Below, piece after piece: positions 37,108 through 45,681 of a stretch of 64,000 nucleotides of DNA. Numbering within the stretch: the first letter of the stretch is position 1; each line of letters opens with the position of its first letter. The notes below the pieces were generated by a model. It worked only from the letters and a program-made list of their open reading frames with translations. It was not told the DNA's origin and ran no database searches. Origin of the DNA: Mycolicibacterium stellerae (GTDB taxonomy: Bacteria; Actinomycetota; Actinomycetes; Mycobacteriales; Mycobacteriaceae); the NCBI RefSeq assembly GCF_003719305.1, contig NZ_RARC01000011.1, positions 124,001 through 188,000 of the forward strand. The letters run 5' to 3'. The translations under genes and the position numbers were made by a program.

Positions 37108-37483
37108 TGCAGTACCGCTGATCGGTTGGCGTCGGGTAGCCCTCGCCCTCGAACACATGGCCGAGATGGCTGTGGCAGTTGGCGCACACCACCTCGATGC
37201 GGGTCATGCCCATCGAGTCGTCGCGTCGCAGGATGACCGCGTCAGAATTCGCCGGGTCGAAGAACGACGGCCAGCCGCAATGCGATTCGAACTTCTCGGT
37301 GCTGCGAAAAAGTTCGGCTCCGCAGGCCCGGCACTCATACACACCTTCGGTCTCTGTGTCGGTGTATTCGCCGACGAAGGGCCGCTCGGTGCCTGCTTCG
37401 CGCAGCACTGCGAATTCGGCCGGGGTCAGCTTCTGACGCCACTCGTCGTCGGTGAGTTCCACCTTGGGCCGTGGGGAGGTCAT
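37067..37483 (-). CDS. msrB: Peptide methionine-(R)-S-oxide reductase
   Basis: A 138-residue MsrB that reduces R-methionine sulfoxide in proteins. Zinc ligands are the pairs C51/C54 (ECRAC) and C100/C103 (CANC). The catalytic Cys is C125 in RYCINSIS. The family's H-x-W-P-S-F motif appears as SHCGWPSFFD. The start ATG overlaps the aftC stop (ATGA), so msrB is translated after aftC in the same operon. It matches Rv2674. The 3' end overlaps the convergent GGDEF-EAL gene. Confidence 0.95.
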   Translation of the reverse strand: MTSPRPKVELTDDEWRQKLTPAEFAVLREAGTERPFVGEYTDTETEGVYECRACGAELFRSTEKFESHCGWPSFFDPANSDAVILRRDDSMGMTRIEVVCANCHSHLGHVFEGEGYPTPTDQRYCINSISLRLVPAGS

Positions 37484-38814
37484 ACGTCGACGCTAGCGCG
37501 GCTCTTCTTGGCCATCCAGAGCGGGTCGATGCCGTCGTCGAGCCTGCCGTCGTCCTTGGCGTCGAGATAGCGGAAGTAGAGGACGCAGAACACCACGATC
37601 AGCATCAGGGACCAGCCGTAGGTCACGCGCAGGTACTCCAGCGCGCGGCCCGTCGTCGGCCAGTGACCGAGTAGCCACCGATCGGCGCTCATGAACCCGT
37701 AGACGGCTAGCCAGGCGACCCAGTTGCGGATCACCGAGTTGGGCAGCACGACCGTCATCAGGAACGGGAACAACATCATCGAGTAGTAGCCCTGGCCGAG
37801 CGACAGCACAAGCCAGGACGCGATCAACAGCACCCCCGATGTCGTGGCCATCCAGAACAGCGGATCGCGCTTGCGGTAGTACTTGTACAACAGCCACACG
37901 CTCACCGCGGCGAGCAACGCAAAGCTGATGCGCAGCAACCAGATCAGCCACATGGGCAGGCCGTAGTAGACGCCGTTGCCCTGGATCGAGCTGTTGAAGT
38001 AGTCACGGATCGAGAAGATGTAGGGCAGGGTGCGGGTGAAGAAGTTCATCGGGTCCTGCACCTGGAACCGGGTGATCGGGCTGAAGACGGCCGCGACGTT
38101 GAACACGATCGGTACGGCGAACGCCGTGACCAGCGCGCGCCACTGCCGGTTGAGCAGCGGCAGCAGCAACAACGGGGCCAGAAGCGGTTTCACCACAAGC
38201 GTCAGCCCGATCGCGACGCCTGCCCACCACTGATGGCCCACCTTGCCGTCCAGCAGCCATCGGAAGAACAGCAGCTCGAGCAGCAGGATGCAGCCGTTGA
38301 TGTTGCCGAAAACCAGTGTGTTGATCACGCTTTCGGTGCAGAACATCGCGACCAGCAGGGCGGGGAACGCAACCGATGTTGCGGTGTAGTCGAACAGCCG
38401 CACCAGTAGGTACGCCGCGATGATGATCGCTATCGCGTTGATCGTGATGAACCAGTACCGCGACGCGTCGACCGGCAGGTAGCCGAACGGTGCCATCAGC
38501 AGGGTGCCGCCGGGTGGATACAGATAGTGCGGATCGACGTAGTTGAAGTGCTCGTTGTAGATGTCCCAGCCCATCTTCAAGTTCACGACGGCTCGATACA
38601 CCGGGCCGTAGTCGTCGGTGATGTAGCCGTTGGTGGCCAGGACGTAGCTGCGATGGATGATCATCAGGATCGCCAGCGGCCACAGGATCGACCGCAGCAC
38701 CGTCGCCACTCCGGGCGGGGACGTGGGGGGCCGGAAGAGGTTCAGCAGGGTGGAGGGCTGAAGCCAAGCGACCCGGGAATGTGCAGGGGTACGGATGGAG
38801 TCTGGTGCCGCCAC
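37480..38814 (-). CDS. aftC: Alpha-(1->3)-arabinofuranosyltransferase AftC
   Basis: A 444-residue GT87-type polyprenyl-linked glycosyltransferase with about 10-11 membrane helices. The first periplasmic loop contains ATNGYITDDYGPVYRAVV, whose adjacent Asp residues fit the GT-C catalytic motif. It adds the alpha-1,3 branch in arabinogalactan and lipoarabinomannan using decaprenyl-phosphoarabinose. It matches Rv2673. GTG at 38814 is used (VAAPDSIRTP); the first helix begins about residue 40, so a later start is conceivable. Linked with msrB and the lipoprotein gene upstream in M. tuberculosis order. Confidence 0.93.
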   Translation of the reverse strand: MAAPDSIRTPAHSRVAWLQPSTLLNLFRPPTSPPGVATVLRSILWPLAILMIIHRSYVLATNGYITDDYGPVYRAVVNLKMGWDIYNEHFNYVDPHYLYPPGGTLLMAPFGYLPVDASRYWFITINAIAIIIAAYLLVRLFDYTATSVAFPALLVAMFCTESVINTLVFGNINGCILLLELLFFRWLLDGKVGHQWWAGVAIGLTLVVKPLLAPLLLLPLLNRQWRALVTAFAVPIVFNVAAVFSPITRFQVQDPMNFFTRTLPYIFSIRDYFNSSIQGNGVYYGLPMWLIWLLRISFALLAAVSVWLLYKYYRKRDPLFWMATTSGVLLIASWLVLSLGQGYYSMMLFPFLMTVVLPNSVIRNWVAWLAVYGFMSADRWLLGHWPTTGRALEYLRVTYGWSLMLIVVFCVLYFRYLDAKDDGRLDDGIDPLWMAKKSRASVDV

Positions 38815-38849
38815 CAGCGAACCGTACTACGACGGCAGTGCCTGCAGGA

Positions 38850-40418
38850 CTAGGCGGGGCAGTAAGTGTCGGTCGGCGGCAGGTCGCCGCTGTCCAGGTA
38901 GCCGGTGACCGGTGCCAGCGCGCATTCGGAGTAGATGCTCGCGCCGTGCCCGATGCCCTGCCAGATCACCCGCTTGCTTGAAGCGCCCGCGTTGATGATG
39001 GTGGCGGCGACCTGGGCGACGCCGTCGTTGCCGACGATCGGGTCGTTCTGCACGCCCAGCAACAGCACCGGGATTTTGAGGTTTTTCGGGTCCTCCGGCG
39101 CCGATCCGCTCGGCCAGTTCAGGCACTTGACCATGCTGAGCGCGCCGACGGCGCCGAACTGCGGATAGAGCTTGGGCCAGGCGACGACGAGTTCGCGGAC
39201 GCGATCCGGGGTCGGCCGGTTCAAGGCGTCGCTGCACGAGTTGACGAATTGGCCGTCGGTTTGGCGGAGGCTGTCGGCCTGGTTGATCAGGTTGTTCATC
39301 TGGTTCGCATCGCCGGAACGTGCCGTTGCCACCGCCGAGGCCAGGCTGTTGGTCGCCGTCGTGCGATCACCGCGCGGGTAGGCCAATGCGGTGCTGATCG
39401 CGTCGGCGACCATGGAGACCGACGCGCCGTTGGGTCCGTCGCCTGCACGCGCCGCCGCGAACAGCGAGTCGACGGCGTCCTTGGGATCCGGGCCCAGCGG
39501 GCAGTTGGTGGCCGCGCATTGCGTGGCGAACGCGTCCAGCGCGGTCTGCTCACCCTTGACACGCTGTTCGGTCGCGGCCTCGGCGGCGATTCCGAGCGGC
39601 AGCGGCGAGTCGAGCACCAGCCGCGCCACCTTGCCCGGATGCGAGCCGGCATAGGCCAGCGCCACCTGGGCACCGTTTCCGATTCCCAGCAGCGCGATCG
39701 ACGGCACGTCCCACGTGCTGCGCAACCGTTCGATGTCCTCCGCGGCGTGCGCGTTGTCGTAGGCCGAGTCGCCGGGGGCGATGGTATCGGTGCAGCTGGT
39801 GGTGGCGGTCATGGTGATCGCGCCGAGGTTGGCGACGGGGTCGTCGCCGGACTGGAACTGCGCCTGGTCGATCATCTCCTGGCGGTCGAACAGGTCACGG
39901 CAGTCGATGGCGCTCGACATGCCCATGCCGCGCCGGTCGACCGCAACGATCGGATGGGTCTTGAGCACATCGGTGCCTGCGCGTGACAGCCAGACCGGCA
40001 GCTGCACTGAGGTCGGCAGGTCCGAGCCGGTCGTCATGACGAGCGGTCCGGCGTCGTCCGGGGTCTGTACGGAACGGGCGCGCACCACGCCGATGCTCAC
40101 CGAACCGGTGGCGCCGTTGATCGAGTCGAGGTCGGCGTCGTAGCTCGCGCAGTCCAGGGTGACACCGGGCAGCGGCTGGATCGCGGAGTCGCTGAACACC
40201 TGCGAGGTGCAGTTGTGCCAGGACAGGTCGTTCTTGGGTGCCTCGATTGCGGGTGGGCCGCCGGCCTTCTTCTGTGTGGGCGGCTGCCCCTGAGGGCGCG
40301 CCCCGGAGTCGGTGGCGTAGCGCGGATCGGCGGCCAGCACGGGCGCACATCCGGCCAGCAAAGCCGACACAACGACGGTCGATGTGCTCAGGGCACGGAC
40401 CAGGCGACGCCGACGCAT
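38850..40418 (-). CDS. Secreted lipoprotein of the alpha/beta-hydrolase (TAP-like) family, altered nucleophile
   Basis: A 522-residue exported protein (Rv2672 position). The signal sequence has five N-terminal Arg and a lipobox LLAGC with C24 as the lipid-modified residue. The alpha/beta-hydrolase domain starts near 105, with the strand-helix HPIVAVDRRGMGMSS. The nucleophile elbow reads GIGNG at 245-249, so the usual Ser of GxSxG is Gly247. The acid (GVQNDPIVGND) and His (IGHGASIYSE) regions remain. ATG at 40418 is chosen by the signal peptide. Homologues are annotated as secreted proteases; from this sequence, catalysis by the standard triad is doubtful. Confidence 0.85.
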   Translation of the reverse strand: MRRRRLVRALSTSTVVVSALLAGCAPVLAADPRYATDSGARPQGQPPTQKKAGGPPAIEAPKNDLSWHNCTSQVFSDSAIQPLPGVTLDCASYDADLDSINGATGSVSIGVVRARSVQTPDDAGPLVMTTGSDLPTSVQLPVWLSRAGTDVLKTHPIVAVDRRGMGMSSAIDCRDLFDRQEMIDQAQFQSGDDPVANLGAITMTATTSCTDTIAPGDSAYDNAHAAEDIERLRSTWDVPSIALLGIGNGAQVALAYAGSHPGKVARLVLDSPLPLGIAAEAATEQRVKGEQTALDAFATQCAATNCPLGPDPKDAVDSLFAAARAGDGPNGASVSMVADAISTALAYPRGDRTTATNSLASAVATARSGDANQMNNLINQADSLRQTDGQFVNSCSDALNRPTPDRVRELVVAWPKLYPQFGAVGALSMVKCLNWPSGSAPEDPKNLKIPVLLLGVQNDPIVGNDGVAQVAATIINAGASSKRVIWQGIGHGASIYSECALAPVTGYLDSGDLPPTDTYCPA

Positions 40419-40435
40419 GGAAACTACATTACTGA

Positions 40436-41227
40436 TCAGGGCAGCGAGGCCTCTCTGATGTAGCGCGCGTAGAGATAGCCCGCGTCGTCGGCGAGCAGGT
40501 GGCTGCGCCGAAGCGGGGTGTGCACCTGGCCGGGTCCGCCTGCGATGCGTGGGGCGGCGCCGCCGACCAGTAGCGGCGCGATCGTCAGGCACAGCTCGTC
40601 GAGCAGATCGTGTTCCATCAGCGTGCCGAGGATCTGCGGGCCGCCCTCGGCGAGCACCCGGAACAGTCCGCGGCCGGCCAGGATCCCCAGGACCGCGGCG
40701 GTATCGACCCGGTCGGGGTTAGGGCCGGACGCGTCGATGACCTCGGCCACCGATCCGAGCCTGTCGCCGGTGTCGGCCACCGCGTTGGCCGAGGTGAGGA
40801 TCAGCGGCGGCACCTCCGTGCTGGTGAAGATCTTGGCGTCGCGGTCGAGCGTGCCGCGATTCGTCACGACGGCGACGGGCGGCACCTCGGCCTGGCCGCG
40901 GCGCCGGCGGGCCTGCCGCTGCGCGGGGCGCGACTGGGCGCCGGAGTAGTTCTCGGCCCGGACGGTGCCCGCACCGACCAGGATGACGTCGGCGAGTTGG
41001 CGCACCTGCGTGAAGATCGCGCGATCGCCGGGCCCGCCAAGGCTGCCCGACGTACCGCCGTCGGTCGCGCCACCGTCGACGCTGGCGATCATGTTGCCGC
41101 GCACCCAGCATGCCCGCAGATCGTCGGGATAGGCGTAGAAGTCCGCCAGCCGGTTCTCGTCGGGTGACTCTGGGCTGTTTGAGGGATCCAGCACCGTGAA
41201 TCGCACGGCTGCACTGTCGTCGGACAT
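40436..41227 (-). CDS. ribD: RibD C-terminal/dihydrofolate-reductase-like reductase
   Basis: A 263-residue NADPH-dependent reductase of the RibD_C family (Rv2671 position). Motifs: WVRGNMIASVDGG (substrate/NADPH contact), VILVGAGTVRAENYS, and LAEGGPQILGTLMEHDLLDEL near the C-terminus. The deaminase domain of bifunctional RibD is absent. The M. tuberculosis protein has been reported to reduce dihydrofolate weakly and to bypass DHFR loss when overproduced, so either riboflavin-type or folate chemistry is possible. It lies 17 bases before the lipoprotein gene and is divergent from the AFG1-like ATPase with a 34-base gap. Confidence 0.85.
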   Translation of the reverse strand: MSDDSAAVRFTVLDPSNSPESPDENRLADFYAYPDDLRACWVRGNMIASVDGGATDGGTSGSLGGPGDRAIFTQVRQLADVILVGAGTVRAENYSGAQSRPAQRQARRRRGQAEVPPVAVVTNRGTLDRDAKIFTSTEVPPLILTSANAVADTGDRLGSVAEVIDASGPNPDRVDTAAVLGILAGRGLFRVLAEGGPQILGTLMEHDLLDELCLTIAPLLVGGAAPRIAGGPGQVHTPLRRSHLLADDAGYLYARYIREASLP

Positions 41228-41261
41228 GGGGACGATTGCAGCACGCCGTTACAGTTCGTGC

Positions 41262-42332
41262 ATGCAGTCCGCCGCGCACGGGAGCAGCAGTCCTGCCCAT
41301 GTCGGCCACCTCGTCGATCGGCACCCGAGCGTCACCCCGGAGCGGTTGATCGCCCAGCTTCACCCGCCCCCGACGTTCGCCGATGTCAGCTTCGAGAGCT
41401 ATCAGCCGGATCCAGCCGAGCCGTCACAGTCCGCTGCCGTGCAGTCCTGCCAGCGGTTCTGCGATGACGCGGCGGCGCGGCGGGTGGGCAAAAAGAAGCT
41501 GTTCGGCAAGCGGGAGTCGCTGCCGGGCGTCGGGATCTATCTCGACGGCGGCTTCGGTGTGGGCAAGACGCACCTGCTTGCGTCGAGTTACTACCGGATC
41601 TCGGCGTCGTCACCGGCACCGACGGCGTTCGCGACGTTCGGTGAACTGACGCAGCTCGCTAGCGTTTTCGGGTTCGTCGAGTGCATCGACCTGTTGGCCG
41701 ACTATGCGGTGGTGTGCATCGACGAGTTCGAACTCGACGACCCGGGCAACACCACGTTGATCTCGCGGCTGCTTTCGCAACTGGTCGAACGCGGTGTTTC
41801 AATCGCAGCCACGTCGAATACGTTGCCCGAACAGTTGGGGGAGGGCCGGTTCGCAGCGCAGGACTTCCTACGCGAAATCCACACGCTCGCAGCCATTTTC
41901 GACACGGTGCGAATCGAGGGGCCGGACTACCGTCACCGTGACCTGCCGCCCGCCCCGGAACCGTTGTCCGACAAGGAAGTCAGCGCGCGTGCCTCGGGGG
42001 TGCCGGGTGCCACGCTCGACGACTTCGACGCCCTGTGCGCCCACCTGGCGACGATGCACCCGTCGCGCTACCTGACCCTGATCGAGGATGTCTCGGCGGT
42101 GTTCATCACCGGCGTGCATCCGATCGAGGACCAGAACGTCGCGCTGCGGCTGGTCTCGCTCACCGACCGCCTGTACGACGCGGGTGTTCCGGTGGTGGCG
42201 TCGGGATCCAAGCTCGACACCGTTTTCAGCGAGGAGATGCTGGCAGGCGGGTTCCGCAAGAAGTATCTGCGCGCCACCTCGCGGCTGCTGGCGTTGACGA
42301 CTGCCGGTCAGACCGGCCGCACCATCACGTAG
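41262..42332 (+). CDS. zapE: AFG1/ZapE-like ATPase
   Basis: A 356-residue AAA protein of the AFG1 family. Walker A is LDGGFGVGKTHLL, Walker B is VVCIDEFELDDPGN, and sensor 1/R-finger segments are SIAATSNTLPEQL and REIHTLAAIFDTVRIEG. In E. coli ZapE acts in cell division under stress; in mitochondria AFG1 helps clear misfolded respiratory proteins. It matches Rv2670c. ATG at 41262 starts MQSAAHGSSSP; the upstream in-frame ATG at 41229 or earlier overlaps the ribD leader. The 3' end overlaps the convergent GNAT gene by 25 bases. Confidence 0.88.
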   Translation: MQSAAHGSSSPAHVGHLVDRHPSVTPERLIAQLHPPPTFADVSFESYQPDPAEPSQSAAVQSCQRFCDDAAARRVGKKKLFGKRESLPGVGIYLDGGFGVGKTHLLASSYYRISASSPAPTAFATFGELTQLASVFGFVECIDLLADYAVVCIDEFELDDPGNTTLISRLLSQLVERGVSIAATSNTLPEQLGEGRFAAQDFLREIHTLAAIFDTVRIEGPDYRHRDLPPAPEPLSDKEVSARASGVPGATLDDFDALCAHLATMHPSRYLTLIEDVSAVFITGVHPIEDQNVALRLVSLTDRLYDAGVPVVASGSKLDTVFSEEMLAGGFRKKYLRATSRLLALTTAGQTGRTIT

Positions 42333-42838
42333 TCGTTTTCAATGCGGGTGCCGAGCCGAAATGTCTTGGTCCCGTTGACGGTGAAGCCGTGCTTGGCGTA
42401 AAAGTGTTGCGCCCGTTCATTGTGCTGGTTCACTCCGAGCCATACGCATTGGGCGTCGAGTTCCTTCGCATGTTTGAGCGCCTCGGTCATCAGCGCCGCG
42501 GAACCACCCGCTCCATGGCTGTCGGGCAGCACGTACATCTTGGAGAGCTCGACCGCTGGGCGCACGGAAACCGCTCTTTGGACGTCGTCGTCGTCGGGAA
42601 CCCCGCGAATCAACATGGCGTAACCGATCATTCGATCGTCCTGCCGGGCGACGAGGACCAGTCGGCCGGGATCGTCCAGATAGCTGGCGAAATGGGACTG
42701 TGTCAGGTTCTCGTCGATGAACGCCGCCACGTTCTCCTGCGACACCGACGGAGGGCACGCCAGCGGAAAGGTTTCAGCGGCGACGTCGGCGAGCTCTGCC
42801 AGATCTGCAAGGGTGGCGGTGGTGACCGCTGGAGTCAC
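42308..42838 (-). CDS. GNAT family N-acetyltransferase
   Basis: A 176-residue acyltransferase (Rv2669 position). The CoA-binding motif A appears as LSKMYVLPDSHGAGGSAALM, a Q/RxxGxG/A-type loop, followed by the motif B segment WLGVNQHNERAQHFYAKHGF. The substrate is unknown; members near this type acetylate polyamines or protein N-termini. GTG at 42838 overlaps the TGA of the upstream secreted-protein gene (GTGA), so the two are co-translated. Upstream in-frame extension would overlap that gene and is rejected. Confidence 0.85.
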   Translation of the reverse strand: MTPAVTTATLADLAELADVAAETFPLACPPSVSQENVAAFIDENLTQSHFASYLDDPGRLVLVARQDDRMIGYAMLIRGVPDDDDVQRAVSVRPAVELSKMYVLPDSHGAGGSAALMTEALKHAKELDAQCVWLGVNQHNERAQHFYAKHGFTVNGTKTFRLGTRIENDYVMVRPV

Positions 42839-43326
42839 ACGTTCCACTGCGCGAGGTGGAAGCCGGTCTTCTTGTCGACCAGCACCACGTTGGACACCAG
42901 GTCGCGGTAGCAGTCCCACCACACGCCGCCATTGGCGGTCGCACCGGAGGGCAGGTTGAGGATGGCGTACTGCAGCGCGTCGGGGGCATCGGAGTTGCGC
43001 GGCTCATAGGCGTCGCCGGTCGGCGTGACGCCCTTGAACGAGAACGCCAAGCCGGCCGCGTACGGCGCGGGTGTCTCGACGACGTGCACGGTGATGTTGG
43101 CGCGGTACACCTGATAGCGCGGCGCGCGCGGCGGATAGCCGAACCCTGGCGGGACGTCGGAGGGCAGGATGTCGTGCACCGTCACGTCGGCGACCAGCCC
43201 CATGAGCTCGACCCGAAGCGTCTCGCCGAGCCGGCCGATCGGCGAGTCCACCGCGGCGGCAGGCGCGGCGGTGGCGGTCCCCGAGATCATCAATGCGGCG
43301 AACAGCAATCTAAGCCAGCGGCGCAT
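42835..43326 (-). CDS. Secreted Ig-like protein (MPT63/DUF1942-like)
   Basis: A 163-residue exported protein (Rv2668 position). The signal peptide is MRRWLRLLFAALMISGTATA with an AXA cleavage motif near APAAA. The mature part of about 130 residues is beta-rich (ADVTVHDILPSDVP, YRANITVHVVETPAPY, WWDCYRDLVSNVVLV), in the manner of the Ig-like MPT63/DUF1942 family. ATG at 43326 has a GGAGGGGAA ribosome site. The single Cys in the mature part is not paired. Extracellular role unknown. It leads an operon with the GNAT gene. Confidence 0.8.
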   Translation of the reverse strand: MRRWLRLLFAALMISGTATAAPAAAVDSPIGRLGETLRVELMGLVADVTVHDILPSDVPPGFGYPPRAPRYQVYRANITVHVVETPAPYAAGLAFSFKGVTPTGDAYEPRNSDAPDALQYAILNLPSGATANGGVWWDCYRDLVSNVVLVDKKTGFHLAQWNV

Positions 43327-43389
43327 TTCCCCTCCTAGTCCGCCTCGCATGATGGCACACGGGCGCCGCCGCGAACAGCCGGTTGGCGG

Positions 43390-43809
43390 TCAGGAGGCCC
43401 AGGGCCCCATTCCGCCGACCTTGTCGATCCGGATGCGGGTGAGCAGTCCCGGCGGCGAGTTCGGCGGTGGGAAGTGCTCATCGGAGCCGAGCATCGTCTT
43501 CGCGAGCTTCTTCAACAGTTCGGGGGCGCCGCCTTCGGTGATGCGTGCCGTCCCGGTGATCGCGATGTAGGGCGCCTGCTGCCCCGGCGTGGGTTTCATG
43601 ATGGTCACCGCCACGCGTGGGTCCCGACGGACGTTGCGGGTCTTCTGGTACTCGGCCAGGTGCGCCGAGACGAGTTCGTCGCCGTCGGGCGTCGACTCCA
43701 CGGCCACCCAGACGACCGTGACCTGAGGGCTGCCGTCGGGATTCAATGTGACGAGCGTGGCGTCGATGCCGTCGCCGATGAATTCACGTGCTTCGTCGTT
43801 GAGTTTCAT
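43390..43809 (-). CDS. PPOX-class (F420/FMN) oxidoreductase family protein
   Basis: A 139-residue split-barrel flavin-fold protein. It shows the N-terminal helix FIGDGIDATLVTLNPDGSPQ, strand VTVVWVAVE, and KTRNVRRDPRVAVTIMKPTP, the phosphate-contact region of the F420-dependent PPOX family in mycobacteria (Rv1155/Rv2991-like). Lacks a signal peptide. It may reduce or bind F420 or FMN; the substrate cannot be read. ATG at 43809 is the first Met before the conserved helix; an in-frame upstream extension overlaps the ogt gene in another frame and is noncoding. The gene is downstream of ogt by 28 bases. Confidence 0.84.
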   Translation of the reverse strand: MKLNDEAREFIGDGIDATLVTLNPDGSPQVTVVWVAVESTPDGDELVSAHLAEYQKTRNVRRDPRVAVTIMKPTPGQQAPYIAITGTARITEGGAPELLKKLAKTMLGSDEHFPPPNSPPGLLTRIRIDKVGGMGPWAS

Positions 43810-43837
43810 GCGTTGTTCTACCGCGACGTGCGCCTTT

Positions 43838-44437
43838 TCATTCCCCGCCTGCCTCCAATTGGAGTAACGCCGACTTGGCCGCGGCACCCCCGACGTACTG
43901 ACCCGCCGACCCATCGGACCGAACCACGCGGTGACACGGGATGACCACGGGCAGCGGGTTGTGGCCGCAGGCGGTGCCGACGGCGCGGACGGCGCGGGGG
44001 CTGCCGACGGCGGCGGCCACCTCGGCGTAACTCTCGCGGCGGCCGTAGCCGATGTCGCGAAGATGGGTGATGACACTGCGACGGAAGCCGTCGGCCAGCC
44101 GGAGATCGACCGGCACGTCGAAGCCGGTGCGCCGCTTGGTGAAGTACTCGTCGAGCTGACGTGCGGCGGTGTCCAGCCGAGCGGGTGCGCGAAGCACGCG
44201 TGGACTCACGGCGTCGGCGAGCTTGGCCAGCACGGCGTCGTGGTCCTCGACGTCGTAGGCGACGCGGACCAGCCCGACCGTGGTGGCGGCCAGCAGCAGG
44301 GTGCCGACGGGGCTGTCGATGGTGCGGTAGGCGACGTCGAGCAGATCATCGGTTGCCGCGTCGCGCTCGAGCCGTTGATGCAGTCGGGCCATGGTCTCGT
44401 CGTCGGCCTGGAATTCGTCGAAAAGGTTGATGCTCAT
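43838..44437 (-). CDS. ogt: Methylated-DNA--protein-cysteine methyltransferase
   Basis: A 199-residue suicide repair protein that takes the methyl group from O6-methylguanine. The active-site motif is VVIPCHRVV, with C168 as acceptor; the Asn-Arg region SPRAVRAVGTACGHNPLP provides the helix-turn-helix and Arg finger. The N-terminal 80 residues are an Ogt-type domain (SPVGTLLLAATTVGLVRVAY), without the Ada zinc-Cys box. The start ATG overlaps the TGA of the sigma-factor gene (ATGA), so the two are translationally coupled. This suggests that the repair enzyme and sigma factor respond together to alkylation. Confidence 0.92.
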   Translation of the reverse strand: MSINLFDEFQADDETMARLHQRLERDAATDDLLDVAYRTIDSPVGTLLLAATTVGLVRVAYDVEDHDAVLAKLADAVSPRVLRAPARLDTAARQLDEYFTKRRTGFDVPVDLRLADGFRRSVITHLRDIGYGRRESYAEVAAAVGSPRAVRAVGTACGHNPLPVVIPCHRVVRSDGSAGQYVGGAAAKSALLQLEAGGE

Positions 44438-44916
44438 GTCGTTTCGTCCTCGGGATAGATCCTGCGAAGGGTCTTGATGCCATCGGCGGCGGCGCGCCGC
44501 GCGGCGTCGGGGGAGTTGCCGAGCAGCTCGGCGATCTCGGCGAACGGCAGCCCGACGATGTGGTGATAGGCCACCGCCAGACGCTGCTTGTCGGGTAGGC
44601 GTTGCAGCGCTGACCACAGGTCGGGATGGCGGGCTGCGGGGTCGTCCCGTGCCGACGGGCGGTCGGGCGGCGAGTCGACCGGCACCGCACGTCGGCTCCT
44701 TGCGCGGCCGACATCGATGGCACGCCGGTGTGCGATCGTCACCAGCCACGCCTCGACATTGGCGTCGGAGGGCAGGTCGGGATAGGCCCGCAGCGCCGAA
44801 AGGAACGTCTCCGACCATGCGTCCTCGGCGTCCACGGGCCCGACGACCGCACGGCATACCCGCAGCACGGTCGCGCCGTGCTCGGCCACCACGTCTTCGA
44901 ACGGTCGCACCCTCAC
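44434..44916 (-). CDS. ECF-type sigma factor linked to ogt
   Basis: A 160-residue RNA polymerase sigma-70 family protein. Region 2 is RVCRAVVGPVDAEDAWSETF, and region 4 is LPDKQRLAVAYHHIVGLPFA with AEIAELLGNSPDAARR as the recognition helix area. No anti-sigma gene is adjacent. GTG at 44916 (VRVRPFEDVV) is chosen; GTG two codons later is about equally good. It directly precedes ogt with a 4-base overlap. Its own promoter would lie in the short gap after clpC2. Regulation by alkylation is inferred from operon partnership only. Confidence 0.83.
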   Translation of the reverse strand: MRVRPFEDVVAEHGATVLRVCRAVVGPVDAEDAWSETFLSALRAYPDLPSDANVEAWLVTIAHRRAIDVGRARSRRAVPVDSPPDRPSARDDPAARHPDLWSALQRLPDKQRLAVAYHHIVGLPFAEIAELLGNSPDAARRAAADGIKTLRRIYPEDETT

Positions 44917-44950
44917 ATCATGTAGACGCCGCAGCGGCTGGTGTGTGAGA

Positions 44951-45679
44951 TCAGTTCTTGGTGAACGGCTCAAGGGCGGTGACGAGGTCGCCTTCGAAGC
45001 GGTCCCGGTCGACGCCGATCCGGTGCAGCGCGCCGTCGTCGTCCTCGGCCTCGAACAGGGCGAGCAGGATGTGCTCGGTTCCGACGTAGTTGTGCCCCAA
45101 CCGGAGCGCCTGCCGGAAGGTCAGTTCGAGCGCCTTCTTCGCGGGCCCGTTGAACGGGATCAGGGTGGGCATCTCACCGTCTGCGCGGGGCGGCAATGTG
45201 ACGGCGTTCGTGACGGTGTCGCCATCGATGCCCTGCCGGGCAAGGAGTTTGGCCGCGAGTCCGTCCGGATCGTCGAATAGCGCGAGCAGCAAATGGTCAG
45301 GGGTGATCTCGTGGTTGCCCGCCTTCTGCGCCTTGTTCTGAGCGACGACCACGACATTGCGCGCGCGTGGGGTGAACCGGCCGAATCCGGCATTTGGATC
45401 CAGGGTGGCGGATTCGAAGTCGGGCACCTTGGGCACGAAGCGCTTCTGCGCCGCCTGTTTGGTGACGCCCATGCATTTGCCGATGTCGGTCCACGATGCG
45501 CCCGATCGTCGGGCTTGGTCGACGAAGTGACCGATCAGATGATCGGCGATCTCGCCGAGGGATTCCGCCGCCAGCATCGCATCGGTCAATTGTTCGAGCG
45601 GTTCGGTGTGCACCGTCTTGATGACGTCGATCAGGTCGTCAAGGCGGACGGGATACGCGATTTTCGTCGGCTCGGTCAT
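44951..45679 (-). CDS. clpC2: ClpC2-like protein: DNA-binding domain plus Clp N-domain
   Basis: A 242-residue protein (Rv2667 position). Residues 1-95 form a helix-turn-helix domain (GHFVDQARRSGASWTDIG, VTKQAAQKRF); 100-240 are a double Clp N-domain (FTPRARNVVVVAQNKAQKAG, EITPDHLLLALFDD, VGTEHILLALFEAE). There is no ATPase module. ClpC2 of M. tuberculosis has been described as a non-ATPase decoy that binds ClpC1-targeting compounds, and to repress its own gene. Two perfect CGTCAAC-N5-GTTGACG palindromes cover the promoter here, which fits autorepression. A TTGACG-17-TAGAGT promoter would start the message at or next to the ATG (45679). Confidence 0.9.
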   Translation of the reverse strand: MTEPTKIAYPVRLDDLIDVIKTVHTEPLEQLTDAMLAAESLGEIADHLIGHFVDQARRSGASWTDIGKCMGVTKQAAQKRFVPKVPDFESATLDPNAGFGRFTPRARNVVVVAQNKAQKAGNHEITPDHLLLALFDDPDGLAAKLLARQGIDGDTVTNAVTLPPRADGEMPTLIPFNGPAKKALELTFRQALRLGHNYVGTEHILLALFEAEDDDGALHRIGVDRDRFEGDLVTALEPFTKN

Positions 45680-45681
45680 GC

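Noticed and set aside
35338..37158. 606-residue minus-strand frame opposite the GGDEF-EAL gene
   Set aside because: Antisense artefact in high-GC DNA; the plus-strand frame has intact GGDEF and EAL motifs.
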